From positions 976,001-1,040,000 of the forward strand of contig NZ_OY780957.1 in the NCBI RefSeq assembly GCF_963675985.1: a stretch of DNA of 64,000 bases. The letters run 5' to 3'. The position numbers were made by a program, and so were the translations under genes. The notes under the pieces were generated by a model that made no database searches, was not told where the DNA came from, and worked only from the letters and a program-made list of their open reading frames with translations. Positions 63,997 to 64,000 of the stretch are shown here, piece by piece (positions within the stretch are counted from its first letter, which is position 1; every line of letters begins with the position of its first letter). Source of the stretch: an uncultured Roseibium sp. (GTDB lineage: Bacteria; Pseudomonadota; Alphaproteobacteria; Rhizobiales; Stappiaceae).

Positions 63997-64000
63997 ACGT

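Overview
This is a high-GC chromosomal window, dense with protein genes. I see no rRNA, tRNA or CRISPR array. The gene set points to an alphaproteobacterium, most likely a marine Hyphomicrobiales member of the Stappiaceae (Roseibium/Labrenzia) type; the family is inference. Pointers are the imuA-imuB-dnaE2 mutasome behind a GTTC-N7-GTTC LexA box, the ccmABCDG cluster, glnK-amtB with a sigma-54-like promoter, QueF and GluQ for queuosine, and a MoxR/DUF58 operon.

Layout. 1-2.6 kb: SOS mutasome (minus). 2.8-5.3 kb: polysaccharide flippase and a CelD-like acetyltransferase. 5.4-8.0 kb: acyl-CoA synthetase divergent from queF, with queF bracketed by large palindromes. 8.0-11.2 kb: a lipoprotein, a 265-bp MITE with 33-bp inverted ends and a GCCT duplication, then an rtcB-prfH ribosome-repair pair. 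11.2-13.2 kb: secreted proteins and an L,D-transpeptidase. 13.5-19.4 kb: two different aconitases, acnA and acnB, back to back and divergent. 19.6-25.9 kb: a six-gene MoxR operon. 26-27.8 kb: two tandem paralogous membrane proteins. 28-30.9 kb: cytochrome c maturation genes. 31-35.9 kb: DUF1223, a CDF transporter, two HAD phosphatases and an ammonium transporter. 36-37.8 kb: glnK-amtB. 38-43.9 kb: small metabolic, RNA and signalling genes. 44-50.5 kb: an AT-rich orphan, a soluble hybrid histidine kinase, a second MITE-like element that supplies the ribosome binding site and start codon of a transporter gene, a GGDEF/EAL protein and gluQ. 50.6-64 kb: DNA glycosylase, hydrolase, glycosyltransferase, DUF922 protease-like protein, chemoreceptor, thpR, aldo/keto reductase, tesA divergent from an ABC exporter pair, and a Bax-inhibitor-1 protein.

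Functional threads. RNA and translation maintenance recurs: rtcB-prfH (repair and rescue of cleaved ribosomes), thpR, queF and gluQ (queuosine and its glutamylation), and an eRF1-like baeRF protein. Nitrogen control is represented by glnK-amtB and a second amt. DNA damage tolerance and repair are represented by imuAB-dnaE2 and an AlkA-like glycosylase.

The best leads are the MITE inserted 26 bp before rtcB-prfH, the second element whose arm forms the translation start of an AEC transporter, the acnA/acnB pair with a Bacteroidota-like AcnB, and the bulged palindromes around queF. All calls come from reading the sequence; no database search was run.
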